A DNA stretch of 64,000 bases from Timema cristinae (GCA_039000515.1 JBCFYV010001001.1:8246333-8310332), one strand, 5' to 3'. Shown: positions 43,370 through 55,517, counted from the stretch's first letter. Notes: generated from the letters alone by a model not told the origin. Made by a program: numbers and translations.

Positions 43370-44330
43370 TTGTTGATTTAAATACGAGTTGTTGGTAAAA
43401 AAAATTCTAATAACAATAAATGTTTTCTCAGTCTAGGAAATTAATTCCTTCAATTAAAGAACGTAGATAAAAGATGAGCTAGAACCAGCTATTATAAGGC
43501 CATTTTGTAGTCAGAAGTAAATATTAAAAAATAAGGAAGAAAAAAGTACCAATGAAAACAAAATGTTATATTTCTAACCTACTATCTATTGGTTTGTTTA
43601 GTATATAAAATATTTGCTTTAATATTTATATTTGTTGCCCTTAAACGTAAAAGTCGAGTTATTATTTTCAACCAGGAGAAATATTTTATTTACGGGTATA
43701 TAACCTCACACAAATCAGGGTCATGGTCGTGCAAATAAATAATTAAAAGCTGAAAATTCGCTGGGAAAACAGGGAATTAGTTGGGAAAAATATTTTTAGT
43801 GATATCTTGAACCCTTAAACTTAAAAATGAATGCTCGTTTGTCAAAGTCAGTTGTCACTTTCTTCCCATTTCAGTTATCAGAAAAGGGCTTATCAAATTT
43901 TACATAAGAGCAAAGGCAAATATTTAAAGACAGAAGAGGAAAATTAACAATCAACAATGCGATATATATATTATTTTCTTTTAACCTGATATCATCAGTT
44001 TGTTCGATAAATATACAAATTATTGCCGTAACATTTATATTTGTTGTACCATATTACTAAAGTAAAGAGTTGGATGTTGGTTTTTTATTTAGTATAACCA
44101 AAAGTAAAATATTTATTATTTATTTTACATACTCATGTACAAACCAGGGTTTCCAAGGTGATGTAAACAAAGAATGAAGAGCTGAAAATTATCTGTGAAA
44201 ATCGGATTTTCGTTAGAAACCATTATTTTTCTCGACATCCTAGACCCCTAATATATAAAATGAGAGATCGTCTGTCAAAATATGTTCAGCCATTTCCTCG
44301 TAATTTCTATTGCCAGAAACGGACTTATAT
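43370..44330 (+). repeat. Degenerate satellite, period about 410 bp
   Basis: At least two full diverged monomers. Paired blocks are GAGAAATATTTTATTTACGG (43677) with AGTAAAATATTTATTATTTA (44103), CAAATCAGGGTCATGG with CAAACCAGGGTTTCCAAGG, AGCTGAAAATTCGCTG with AGCTGAAAATTATCTG, and ATATCTTGAACCCTTAAAC with CGACATCCTAGACCCCTAA. A partial monomer lies at the left end and another at 41740-41836. No coding capacity. Confidence 0.75.
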
Positions 44331-44332
44331 TA

Positions 44333-44582
44333 TACAGGGTGGCCCACGGAAAAGTAGCCCGCCTCCTATATCCAGCAGGCACCTCACTCTGAATTGAAGG
44401 AGGTCAATCCCCTTCCCCCATATTGTGACATGAATGAGTCAATAAAGCTTTAGACAAGCAGTTCACTTGCTCACTCTTAATGTCACAATATGGGTGGAAG
44501 GGGATTTACCTCCTCCAATTCAGAGTCAGGTGTCTGCTGGATTATAGGAGGCGGGCTACTTTTCCGTGAGACCAACCTGTAT
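44333..44582. mobile_element. 250-bp mariner-type MITE
   Basis: Begins TACAGGGTGGCCCACGGAAA and ends with its imperfect complement (TTTTCCGTGAGACCAACCTG then TA), with a TA on each side as expected for Tc1/mariner insertions. Complementarity extends far inward (AGTAGCCCGCCTCC / GGAGGCGGGCTACT; GAATTGAAGGAGGT / ACCTCCTCCAATTC; CCATATTGTGACAT / ATGTCACAATATGG), so nearly the whole element folds back on itself around a short loop near 44440-44470. The ACAGGGTG start is common in mariner-like MITEs. Confidence 0.85.
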
Positions 44583-44737
44583 ATTAGACACTTCCTTACA
44601 TAGAGCTGCAAACATTTATTTGTTAATTTCTTAGAGAGAAAAGTTTGTATCAAATTACTGAAATATAATCATTACGTTAGCATGTGTGGTATTAATATTC
44701 AAAGTTTAGAAAAAAATCAATTTCCTAGAATTACAAT

Positions 44738-45064
44738 TTGTGGCATTGCATATTATCGCCCCAAGACTTTCAATTGTGTCAAGTACGACTTTATATAAAT
44801 AGACCAACGCAGTTGAATGATACAGCTTGTCAGGCCATGAAACGTGGTCGTAGGCATTTGGATAGACGTAGCGGCGTAAAAAGAAAAAAAAAAAGGTTGC
44901 GTCAGTCACTTGACGACGTCGTAAAAAAAACAATACAAAACACAAGCAGGGCTATAGACGCCTGCGTTGCTGAGGACATCGTAAAGCAACACATCCGCAT
45001 GGAGAAGGGGGTAAGTGTTTCTAGCTGGACAGTTTTATTAGATCTGTTCCCAGACAGGTTGTGA
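44738..45064 (+). CDS. Unrecognised basic ORF, 108 codons
   Basis: The most protein-like open frame in the window by base composition: it is markedly less AT-rich than its flanks and uses varied codons. The product has a short hydrophobic N-terminal part, a strongly basic centre around residues 35-56 (MKRGRR then KRKKKRLRQ) and a mixed charged part with SLDDVVKKTIQN and AEDIVKQHIRME. I do not recognise a family. The basic centre could be a nuclear-localisation or nucleic-acid-binding segment. No splice or promoter signal was judged convincing. It lies between a mariner-type MITE and a satellite-bearing TIR element, so it could be a decayed transposon or virus-derived exon, or chance. Confidence 0.2.
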   Translation: MWHCILSPQDFQLCQVRLYINRPTQLNDTACQAMKRGRRHLDRRSGVKRKKKRLRQSLDDVVKKTIQNTSRAIDACVAEDIVKQHIRMEKGVSVSSWTVLLDLFPDRL

Positions 45065-45361
45065 GCATGAGGTGAATATATGTTACTCTGGACAAGTCTG
45101 TGAGGATCGAGGGATCGAGCATTATTACGGTACGAGAGGCGTTCGTTGTGTATTTATATTTAAACAGCAAGTTTTACAACAATAAAACACAACCAGTGGG
45201 CGCTCGTTAAAAGCCGTCTATTTATTTTGTTTGATTTTTTTATAGGGTAAGTAAGGGTACTGGTTTGAGTCGCACCTGGATATACTGAGGTCGTTTTTCC
45301 TAATAGTGTTTCTACACTTTTGACACCTGAGGATGATTTGTTTGACAAGCACGGCATAATT
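45065..45361. other. Continuation of the GC-richer stretch, no clear gene
   Basis: Composition stays more balanced than the window average up to about 45350. A 65-codon minus frame (45160-45357) is not recognisable. The element of the ORF upstream may extend to here. Confidence 0.3.
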
Positions 45362-46408
45362 ACTTTTTTTCGACTACTCGTAGAGAACGTATTGTGATTG
45401 TCAAAAAATCCAAACTCGAGATTTTGATAAATGTTGACGTTTCATGACCCCTTGAAAAAAAAGTTGTTTTCGCTATGCCACCTGTCTGTCTTTATATCTG
45501 TCTACATCTGTCTTTATCGCGGGTTAGAACCGAAACTATTTTACCGATTGGGCTAAACTTGGTATCTGGGCTTTTCATAAGATTCCCCCTGAGGGGTTTT
45601 GGGAATTAGCTATCTAATCCTAATCCTAAGGGTAGTTTACTGAAGGGCAAAAAAAGAAAAAATCAATTTTCTCGAAATTCGCTCTAACGATTTTGATTAA
45701 ATCTTATATCTAGACAATGTTTTTTATTATTATAAACCAGATGGCAATTCTCATTTTGTCATTAAAATGACTTTGTTCGTACTTTAGATAGAGAAATATT
45801 ACAGTTTTCATCATTTTTACGCAACTATTTGGGATGTAAAATAACTTTTCATTGTAAAGTTGTAGTACTATTAAAGATAGAATCTTTTATTTGAAATATA
45901 TTTTTATAAAACCAATAATTACTAAGATATAAGCTTTTATATATATGTATATATATACTTATTAATTCAGGTCTTTGAAAATTAACTTTGATTCTTATGC
46001 TCTTTGGTGGACTAAGATATTTATCTTTTAGTAATGTTCATATTATTTATTTTTGTAACATTGTTCACAGTTCCTAATGCCATAGAGTAAGTAACAGTGT
46101 ATATCATTTCATATATGATCTTTGGTGTAGTGTTTATACAACAATATATATACCTATTATTACCCGCCTCGGTGGGGTAGTTGGCTAACGCGCTTGTCGT
46201 GTTGAGCTCGACTGCTGAGGACAGGGAGATAGAGGTTCGAATCTCGGTCGGGTGAACTGGGGGTGGCTTTTACTAAATTGTTTTCCACTCTCCCTCCACG
46301 CAAATGCGGGTTCACTTCCTCTAAGTCAACCTTCCCAATTCCTAATCCATTAGCGTAATTAGTACTTAAAGCGTATAACCCGAACGGGTAGAAAGACGCG
46401 GTGCTAAA

Positions 46409-46446
<38 letters not shown>

Positions 46447-46550
46447 TATAGACCTATTATTTTGTTTCACAAAACTTTCGAGCTTTTATTAAATGTCTAT
46501 TTTAAGATAAAAGCGAGAGAAAGTCTGTGCTGTTCACCATACCATTTTTA
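45362..46550 (+). mobile_element. TIR element with satellite-like interior (ACTTTCTCGCT type), copy D
   Basis: The left end is decayed (ACTTTTTTTCGACTACTCGT, then AGAGAACGTATTGTGATTGT). The right end carries AGCGAGAGAAAGTCTGTGCT and the shared outer block ending ACCATACCATTTTTA. It has one interior monomer (45380-45960) with TGACGTTTCATGACCCCTTG, GTCTGTCTTTATATCTGTC, TTTTACCGATTGGGCTAAAC and CGCTCTAACGATTTTGATTA, followed by a shorter right arm. A young SINE sits at 46162-46451. Non-coding. Confidence 0.75.
46162..46451 (+). mobile_element. Young tRNA-derived SINE with target duplication
   Basis: Head ACCCGCCTCGGTGGGGTAGT and TGGCTAACGCGCTTGTCGTG, B-box GAGGTTCGAATCTCGGTCGG, body CTCTCCCTCCACGCAAATGC, tail ATAACCCGAACGGGTAGAAA then GACGCGGTGCTAA and a TTA microsatellite. 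The 10-bp duplication ACCTATTATT flanks it (46152-46161 and 46452-46461). Confidence 0.92.
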
Positions 46551-46554
46551 TTCT

Positions 46555-46778
46555 TAGCACACTTCTTTACTATCTATTCAGGTTATACGCATATTATGTA
46601 CTAACTTCGTTAATGAGGAAGGTTGAATACAAAGGAATCTTACTTACAATTTATTGAAGGTAGAGTGGAAAACTATTTTGGAAAAACCACCCTCAGTACA
46701 AAACTCAATCTCACCATCATCGGCAGTTTATTCTAACACGAAAGTGACACCTTAGACCCTGCGGCCACCAAAGCAGGT
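46555..46778 (-). mobile_element. tRNA-derived SINE (family 1, older subfamily)
   Basis: Minus strand: ACCTGCTTTGGTGGCCGCAG and GGTCTAAGGTGTCACTTTCG. The B-box is partly deleted (GAGATTGAGTTTTGTACTG). The tail reads AACCTGAATAGATAGTAAAG then AAGTGTGCTAA. Confidence 0.8.
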
Positions 46779-46859
46779 TTATCTAATTGTTAATTATGCA
46801 AAGGAATGTGTGGTTTCCAAACGCTGATTGGAGATCAACTTACATCATCTGATCTGTGA

Positions 46860-47270
46860 TGTTTGTGCAACCGGCCCTTAGTCTTGTGTTCTAGCAAGTA
46901 TTGCAAGTTTCTGCCACTACCAGCGCTGTAAGGATCAACGCGCGGTGGCTTTATCACGAAGAGTGGCCAAGCTTGTCAGGGAAAGGGGGGGGGGGGTTGT
47001 TTCGAGGAGGTCAGAATGCCCCAGGCGAGGAGAAACAAGAAGATGTTCTTGTAGACTTGGTACAACCAAGGGTAAAAGTTTTAAACTTCACTGTCAGTTT
47101 CACTGCGATTGTTCATGACCTTCCTTAAACACGTTTTACGCCGGGATAGACCAAACTAGTAGTTCTCTCTATCAGGTCGAGTTTTCCACGATAAGGTGAC
47201 CCTAGGACCTTGCCGTTCCAGGAGTAAGGAACAAAATGAAGGGAAAAAATCCTTGACATAGCCACTTGTT
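46860..47270. other. GC-richer island, unrecognised
   Basis: Balanced composition with a run of Gs (46986-46996) and a 75-codon frame (46901-47128) without a domain. It may be part of an unrecognised transposon or an LTR. No ends were found. Confidence 0.3.
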
Positions 47271-50200
47271 TTACCACGCGTTTAGAGGTTACCAATTTTC
47301 ATCGGATATATAATTAGATAGTGCTTTTAATCTAATTTAATGTGTTTTACTTTCCAAACACACAGATTGTGTTACACATGACTAAACAAACTCACCTTAA
47401 TAATGTACACGCATACCTAGATATTTGTAATTTAAACTACAGGATGACCACGTATATAAACAGTAAATATGTTTGTCAGTAGTATCTTGAATTGAACTAC
47501 TGTCCTGTACTTGAGGTTAACCACTGTAATTACTTAGCCACGCCAGCAATATTTAATGTGTTTGGTTTAGTTTTATTTAATGCCGGGGAGGGGAGGTCAA
47601 TAAAGCAAGGGTACATTATATAAACACTTTACTAAAACGCTTATAATGCGTTTAATAAACAAACCCACTTTGTTTATTTGTCATGTAATATATTTTGAAT
47701 CTAGAATAAAACCGTATACATTGCTAGATACACCTATATATACGTATGTGTGTGTATCGATGAATATGACTTGATTCAACCGAGGAGTCACCACTGGATA
47801 AGAGTGATTAAAATTACCTTCCTTTAACTGGATGGACTTTATAAAAACAATTCGTTCCGAATGTGTAGCTATGTAATGTTAACTAAATTGCTTTAACCAC
47901 ATTTATGATTGACAAAATGTAACTAGTTTAGTTACGTAAATAAACATTAGCTATGTTAATTTATGATAGTTGAAGTAATGTTAATAAAATATATCGTAAA
48001 CTAGTTTAAGTAGGTTGTAAGTAGCAGATTTAGTCAAAACCCACTTATTAACTTACATAAAGTACCCAACGTTGGCCTTTTGTTTTATAAATAATAAACA
48101 AACTTTCATTAGTAATGATGAACTAAATAGCAAATTTATTATATTTCATAGTTACGGTTATAGCCACATCTACATATAATTTTCTCTAAATTGAAAAATG
48201 ACACTGGGACCTTTGGTTGAATACGCCAATACTACTGAGCTATTCAGGAATCGTCCCGTTCCCAGGATCATTCTTCACTCATAATTTAAGAGAGAGAAAG
48301 TATGTGATATACGTGAATAAATCGTCAGCTACAAATGAGCAGTCAACTAAGATCACGATCTGTCAGATAACGCAGACACCTTCGATTCGGTAAGGCTTTA
48401 TGCTGCCAAATGCACAATATAAATGAACAAATGCGCCTATTATGATTAAATAAAGAGACACGCTATTATATTTGTATATCTGCATCTAAATATATTCTCT
48501 AAAAGGTCCCGGATTCGATTCGCATGTTCAGGTGTCATTTTTCAACTTATAGAATACATTCATTAGTAAGTTGTATTCATAGATAATAAAAAAAAAAGCA
48601 TGTATAGTATACCCAATCTTTTAAGTGCTCTTATAACACGCATAAAAATAATAGCGTTAATTGTATATAGTCTTAATTACAGCTTTCACTATTTAAAAAT
48701 TAACCCAACACCGTTTGTCAAGCTGTTGAATGCTAAATCCTTTCTTCTCTACCATTCAACGACTTAAGCTTATGTCGGCCACTTAGACACAATGGCCTCC
48801 TAGAGTCAGGGAACAGAAAAGCCATTAATTACACCAGTTACCACAATGCAGTAGCACCACGAGTCCTAAACTATTGTAGACAAAGATGCGATAAATTGGT
48901 GTCAGACTTGGGATAAGCAACGTACAAGTACATGGGTGATAATCTACAGCCTGATTCAATCCTATTGCAAAGTATAAGGACTCTATATCAAGTTGAGTGA
49001 TAAACTAGACTACCCGAAAATGGATTCAAGCACTAGAAATATAGAACCTGAAGCAGTAAGTTTTAATAAGGGATTGATTATATTTAACCACTTAAATTAA
49101 CTAGTAATCAGTGCTTACATTTGTAAGCTTAAGCTTTTATTTTATTCTATGTTATCAATCAAATAATTGGTCTTATAATTCAAACAATATTTTTCAAATA
49201 TGGTTAAATCAACACTTTTGTTAGGTTTAGATAGACACATTTATAGGAAATATAAAGGAAAAGTTAATGTATATATAATAGGTATGTCGCTCTACAGGAT
49301 ACTTACGTAAAATAAATTTAGAGCTCATATTTTCATAAGCAAAACCAATACATTCTATTTTCTGAAATTCTTTATTTATGAAAAACTTTACAAGTAGTTT
49401 TTTTCCCTGGTTATAAATGCGTAGTTTACAGTTCATTCAGTACATTCCGTTTAGCCTGACATCATACCTTGAGGATTATACCAATCTTTCGTAAACTTTT
49501 TAAGTTCACGGTACTCTTAACAAGCCTAAATTTATTGCGGCACACTGTTTTGGTTTTGGTACGCACCACGGCACCAGAAAATTAATTATTCACCCAGTCC
49601 ACTAGTTGTACGATAAATCAGAATTAGGAAAATATAGACCAATCTTTTCCTGAAGTTACTTCAAATGTTTCAATATCAAAGGTTTAAGTTATTTTTCTGT
49701 GCCCGCTTCTTTCACATTTGGAAACATTTCGTTCAAACCAATAATAATTTGGGCAAACTATAATTCTAGCTTCACGTGAAAGCTTTTGATTTTGTCAGAT
49801 GTATTTAAAACATTAGTAAGTACGAGTTGGTAAGAAATCAAATGCGGACGACGCACAACTGTCACTCGTACCAGCTTCATTCGTGTTCTTATCTAACAAC
49901 GATGTGTGATGTTCTGGGTTGTGGCTGGAGGTCACACCTAATTCGCTGCCGCGGCACACCATTTGTGAAACAATGGATTAAACTATGGCACCATATTATA
50001 AGCTACGCCATGTTGGAGCCACGGAAGTTAATTTAATACATTTCAGGCTAAATGAAGTTTACATTTTACTTTTTATTAAAAATGGTATGGATTTAAAAAT
50101 TTAAAAAATACATTCTCTAATTTAAATTGTAATCATATTTCAGTTTTAACATATTTAATATGATTTAGTGATTTTATTGTTTAAAGTAGGTGAACAGTAA

Positions 50201-50864
50201 GATACTATCAAATTTTAAGATTATAAAACCCCTGTAATATCAAATAAGTAAATTATTCAGATTTTCGCAAATATTTGAATGGGAATGCATAGAGCAATAA
50301 ATAGAAATGAAAAGAGTTTAAGTAATCCACACTACACCCACACCACCAAAAATCATACATTTTTCGTTTATTAAAATTTTACTATTGATATCTATAAGAT
50401 TATATAAATTTCGTATTTTATATATACAAAATTAAAAGTTCCATGTAGGTCATTAAATCCTATTTTGTTTGATAATTTTTTTAAAGTAAAAATCCTTGTT
50501 TACAATAAGAGTGTATTGTGTTTATGCAAGATAAAATTTGAAACGTATTACAGTACACAGTCCAAATCTCCAATACATTTTCAAATGAAAATATTTATGA
50601 AATCGTTACTCTATACTTATAAATATCAATACGATTTTAAGCAACATAAATCTTAGTTCGGCCAGATTGCCAGTAGCTCTCAGGATATCACAACTATTCA
50701 CTATAAGGAATTTATGAACAGATTAACTATTAAATTCCATGTTATGCCCACCAAATTCAAACTGGCTTGGAATTTCAAGCTTCATTGTTTGGAGGTTAAT
50801 CGCAATAAACATGGCAAAGCTAACAACAGCAATCAATTGGTCGGATATTAATATTAATTAATAT
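47271..50864. other. AT-rich DNA, no gene seen
   Basis: About 3.6 kb. Frames of 60-70 codons occur by chance (49227-49436 minus, 49827-50036 plus, 50465-50656 plus) and show no domain. No SINE or TIR element recognised. Confidence 0.5.
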
Positions 50865-51079
50865 TAGCACCGCGTCTTACTAACCGTTGGGTTATACGCT
50901 TTAAGAACTAATTACGCTAATGGATTAGGAATTGGGAAGGTTGAATTAGAGGAAGTGAACCTGCATTTGCGTGGAGGGAGAGTGGAAAACCATTTAGTAA
51001 AAAACCCCCCCAGTTCAGCCGACCGAGATTCGAACCTCGATCTCCCCGTCCTCAGCAGTCAAGCTCAACACGTCAAGCG
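50865..51079 (-). mobile_element. Young tRNA-derived SINE, head-truncated, with 16-bp target duplication
   Basis: Minus strand: starts within the head at CGCTTGACGTGTTGAGCTTG, then B-box GAGGTTCGAATCTCGGTCGG, body CTCTCCCTCCACGCAAATGC, tail AACCCAACGGTTAGTAAGAC and GCGGTGCTAA. The duplication TTGGTCGGATATTAAT (50837-50852) and TTGGTCGGATATCAAT (51080-51095) differs at one base. The SINE lost about 40 bases of its head, as in 5'-truncated retrotransposition. The 87-codon frame over it is not a gene. Confidence 0.93.
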
Positions 51080-51095
51080 TTGGTCGGATATCAAT

Positions 51096-53359
51096 GCGTT
51101 AAATTATCTTAACTCAAGAGATACAGGGGACTTTAATGTTTTATTCAATTACCAAACATACGACTCAGGCTTTATAATTCTAATCAGCTCCGAACGTATC
51201 GTATTCTATCACGATTAATACTCTCTTAAATAATATCTTAGTGTGACTCAAAAACGATTTCCCTCTATACTTTCAGTAGTAATTGATAAAACCTATTCTT
51301 TTGATGAAAATTTTTATTTTTCTACAATTTCCTCTTATACATTAGTGTATTTTAATGTTCATAAAAAAAGGAACATTAGTGTCACTTTCAGTTATAAAAT
51401 AAATACATTATAAGCACATTTATTTTATTCTTTAAATTTAAGAAACAAGTAAATGGTAAAATTTTATATCAACTAAATCACAACAATAAACAATTACTAT
51501 ATAAAAACTAAGAACTGTTTTATAATTGATATATTAATCATAAAAAAGTTAATTAATAGAAAATAAAACTAACTTGCAAGGTTTATAATTTAAAACAGAT
51601 TTTCGAACCATTGGTGATTGCAATTTGATGGAGCAACATTGTCATTAATAAGACTGGCTACGCTTTAATAAGAAAAACTCTTCTATATTTTACAAACACA
51701 AAAAAAAAAAAATCAAATGAAGCTTTATAAAGAATGTTAATAATTCGAAACTTAAGTTAATTTAAGAAAATAATACCATATAAACTCAGATAACTTCATA
51801 TATGTTTTATCGAAATTGTGAATAATTTTATATTAATTCCTCTAGAAAATTCAAGACAACAAACATAATCAACCCATCACATGGAAAGGTGCGATGTGAG
51901 ATAATCAAGTGTACAGGCAGTTTTAATAATGCAATAAAATTATATAAAACAAACAAAATAACATTAATTCAGACAATATTTCAGAGTATATATACCTAAA
52001 TTTTACAGATATAAGAATATAATTCTATAAGTTTATTAAAATTAAGTTCTAAGTAATGGAAAATGTAATCCTCAAATTCAATAAATTGGTTAGCTTCTTG
52101 CTTATATTTTCAAAAGGTATATTCTTTTAAATATTACAGCTCTTGTCACGTTTCATATTTAGGTTGGTAAGTAGACTGGTCAGGACCAAATGTGCTAGTT
52201 TAACAAAAACTATAATCTATATGTTTGGATATAACCTCCAAACCAAAATTACCATCGGCGTATAATTTTAATAACTTTAGTAAAGTTTTTAATATTCTAG
52301 GTATAAGTTTTATGTCCAAACAGATGCATTTTTTTCATTATTAGTAGGGTCTACATTTAAAGATAGTATGCTGGCTAGTAGCTATTTGTGTTTAAACTAC
52401 ATAATCTAATGTAATAAGATTAGGAGGTCGAATTTTAAGGAGATTCTCCATAATCACCTAGAGAGAGAATTGAAAACCCCGTCAGCGATAAAGCCATTAT
52501 CCAGATAGATGGGTCTTCAAGGTGGTCCAAAGATGTGCTCCTAACAAATAATTCTGCCGGTGGAGTTAAGTTAAATTTTTTTTACTACCTTTCAATTTAA
52601 ACAAGTTAATTCATCAATTGAAAAATTCTGCTTCAATTACATTCTTCAATCAAGAGAAGTCAGTTTCATTTAATTAAAGGTGAATCCCTGCTAAAGACAA
52701 GATGGAAGAATTATTTCTTCATATCGCCCACAAGGCTTCGAGCTAAATATAATACGAGATCCAACCCCAAATTGATGTTCACAAGAAGGGCAGAATCCAA
52801 AGAGAAACAAGAGACGAAGAAAAGAATAGGGAATACAACTTACTCTTTACTGTATGCTTCGATGAAAAAAAAAGCTTAAGGGGAGTTTACTTTTATTTAT
52901 GTGTGTGTGTTCGAAACATTTTATCCACTCAATTGAAAAATAATGTTTCTACAAAAAAAATTAAATATTTGAACTAGCATTGTGTAACAAATATAGCTTA
53001 AAGTATGAATGGTTTAGCGTGCAGTTTCCAACAACACTTTGAAAAAGAAGGTTTTACTAAGCACGTATTTTAAAAATGTTTCAGTATATTTATTGGATTA
53101 ATCAATGGACCCATATATGTGTACAGAGGACTTTAAATGTTGGGGTTAATATTTATATAAACATATTTGTTTACTTTCAATCCCTTTTAGAAAGAATAAA
53201 AATAAATCACCATCTTTTACGATGTCATACACGCAACCAATTCTTGATTAGGGGAATAAACATAACTCTCGCTAATATTTTCACAAAAAAAGAAGACAGA
53301 GAGGGGGGATATTTCAAAAAGCTATTCATCTTAATTTTTTCACCCCTTCCAAATATTTT
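51096..53359. other. AT-rich DNA, no gene seen
   Basis: No family repeat recognised. 52680-52860 is slightly purine-rich (GAGAAACAAGAGACGAAGAA) without a frame. Confidence 0.5.
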
Positions 53360-53640
53360 ACCAAAGTAGAGGTATTTCCTGCGTCTATTTTTCACGCCGG
53401 AGTTTGTTGGCACTAGCTGCCATGTATGTTCGGGCAAATGGGGGCGGATTTAAGGGTTCGTGGTTTTTTTTTTTTTTAAGATACGGCACACTTCGCCCAC
53501 AAATCCACCCCATCTCCAACCTCCTTGTATTCTTTACGGGTTTGCGAATATCAAGCAAAAAGAACAGTAACCATTCTTGCCGATAACCGGATGCGAAACT
53601 TCCGAAGAGGCGAAAACAAACATTCATATGGGAAATGTAG
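53360..53640. other. GC-richer island with opposing ORFs, unrecognised
   Basis: An 80-codon minus frame (53385-53627) and a 60-codon plus frame (53404-53586) overlap in a locally less AT-rich stretch that includes several CpG. A poly-T run at 53464-53478 would encode Lys or Phe repeats, which argues against a real protein. No domain. Confidence 0.25.
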
Positions 53641-53691
53641 ACATATTCTGATATGTGTGGATATAACCACTACCATAAAAACAAACACAAA

Positions 53692-55517
53692 ATAAATGGT
53701 ACGGAACTCCGCACGGACTTTCTCGCTCTAGTGTTTAAAAATAGAGATATTTACTCAAAATACCTAATATAATATACACTAGCGAACCCGAGAACAAGTT
53801 GCGTTATACATGCGTAAAACATTTTTTGACTCACGATTTTAAATTTTATAATTCTATTTTTTTGAATAACGTCTTCATTTGTTTATTTGGACCAAGACAA
53901 AATATCTAAGTTGGGTCCCCAAGGATCAACACTACGTATTAAAATTTTGACTTCCGATTAAAATATTCGGCATTTATTTAGGGAATGCACATCTTATGGT
54001 TATCGCATTGTACTAAATTTCTCTTTTATAAATTTTGACCAATATAATAGGTAATTATTGACTAATGAGTCTAAAATGAGCGAGATATATCATTGCTGTA
54101 AAGTGGCATATCCAGGAACGGAAAATGAGGGGCGCGTGCCCTCCTTCAAGAAATATACCAATTAAATCAAGGATAACGTTACTACTAGTTTTATTGTCAC
54201 GTAATACTTACAATCTCACTAACCATATTTCAGCTGTTAAATTATTATTGGTAATATTAAGATTTAAGACAGTCATATTAAGTATTAAATTGATGAAAAT
54301 GGACATTAATGAAATCACACAAATTTAACTCTCACCTTGTTGCACAAACCATGTTCAGGTTTAAATTTATTTTATAATTTTTATCATTACTATTTCAATG
54401 ATTTTTCATAAATAAATATTTATAAAATAATTTGTTGTAAATAACGTGCTTTAAATAAAAAAGATTTGAATAATACCATACACAAAACGTGTTAGTATGG
54501 CTTAGTGATAAAATTTATATTTAGAATGAGATATAACTAGCTATACTTAAAGTGGAAGCTAAAGTTCGATGTCCGATATTTGAATAATTCCATATATTTT
54601 GTCTAATTAATTGAATAGCAAATAAAACTATTTATATAATAATTATTATAATGTTTAAACATTTCCCTCTTAATAATCACTATGTGTTGATATTATTGTT
54701 ATTTGCATATAATAATTTTCAATACCAATCGCAAATTTCAAGTTATAACCTTCATTTAGAAGATTATTCTTAGTTTAGAATTACATTGAATAATTACTTA
54801 CATTATTTACTCTTAAATTTTGAAGTATTTTTATGTGAAAAATTTCTTGACTGCCCCCCTCCCCGATCCAATCCTGATGGAAGCACCAGCGTTCTCACCC
54901 CCCCTTACCCCTTTCAGAAAATCCTGGATGCACCCTGTGCTGTACAAAAATCTCCTCCAAGATGTCAAAGGAAAAACAACATCAAATTTTCGAAAGACTT
55001 ACTTATTTGCTTATTCTATGGCATTAGAAAATTATTGCATTAAAAATTAAGTAGTATCTCTTTACAACTAAAGCCCACAAAATTGTATTAATAACTATTT
55101 GCTAATAACTCAGAAACTGTTGGTTTTATAAAAATATATTTCATATTTATTTTTAATTTTTAATAGTACTACAGTTTTGCAATGATAAGTTATTTAGTAT
55201 CTCAAATAGTCATGGAGATTTAGAAATTTCCGCTTCTGTAAAGTACCCTAAAAGTAATTTTCAAGGGAAAATGAAAATATCCAGTTTATTTATTATATAT
55301 TTACTAAGCCTAAATACGAATTTCAATCAAAATCGTTAGAGCCAATTTTGAGAAAATATTTTTGTTTTCTCTTCTCACTTTTTATTAAACTACTCCTAAT
55401 TTTGGGGTTAAAAAGAAACACAAAAGATGGCATTGCAAATACCACTTTTTAGGGTTCGGGGGGTCATAGTTAGAGTTTTTTGAGTTCGTAATACTTTACC
55501 TTAAATGTTCGAAAAGT

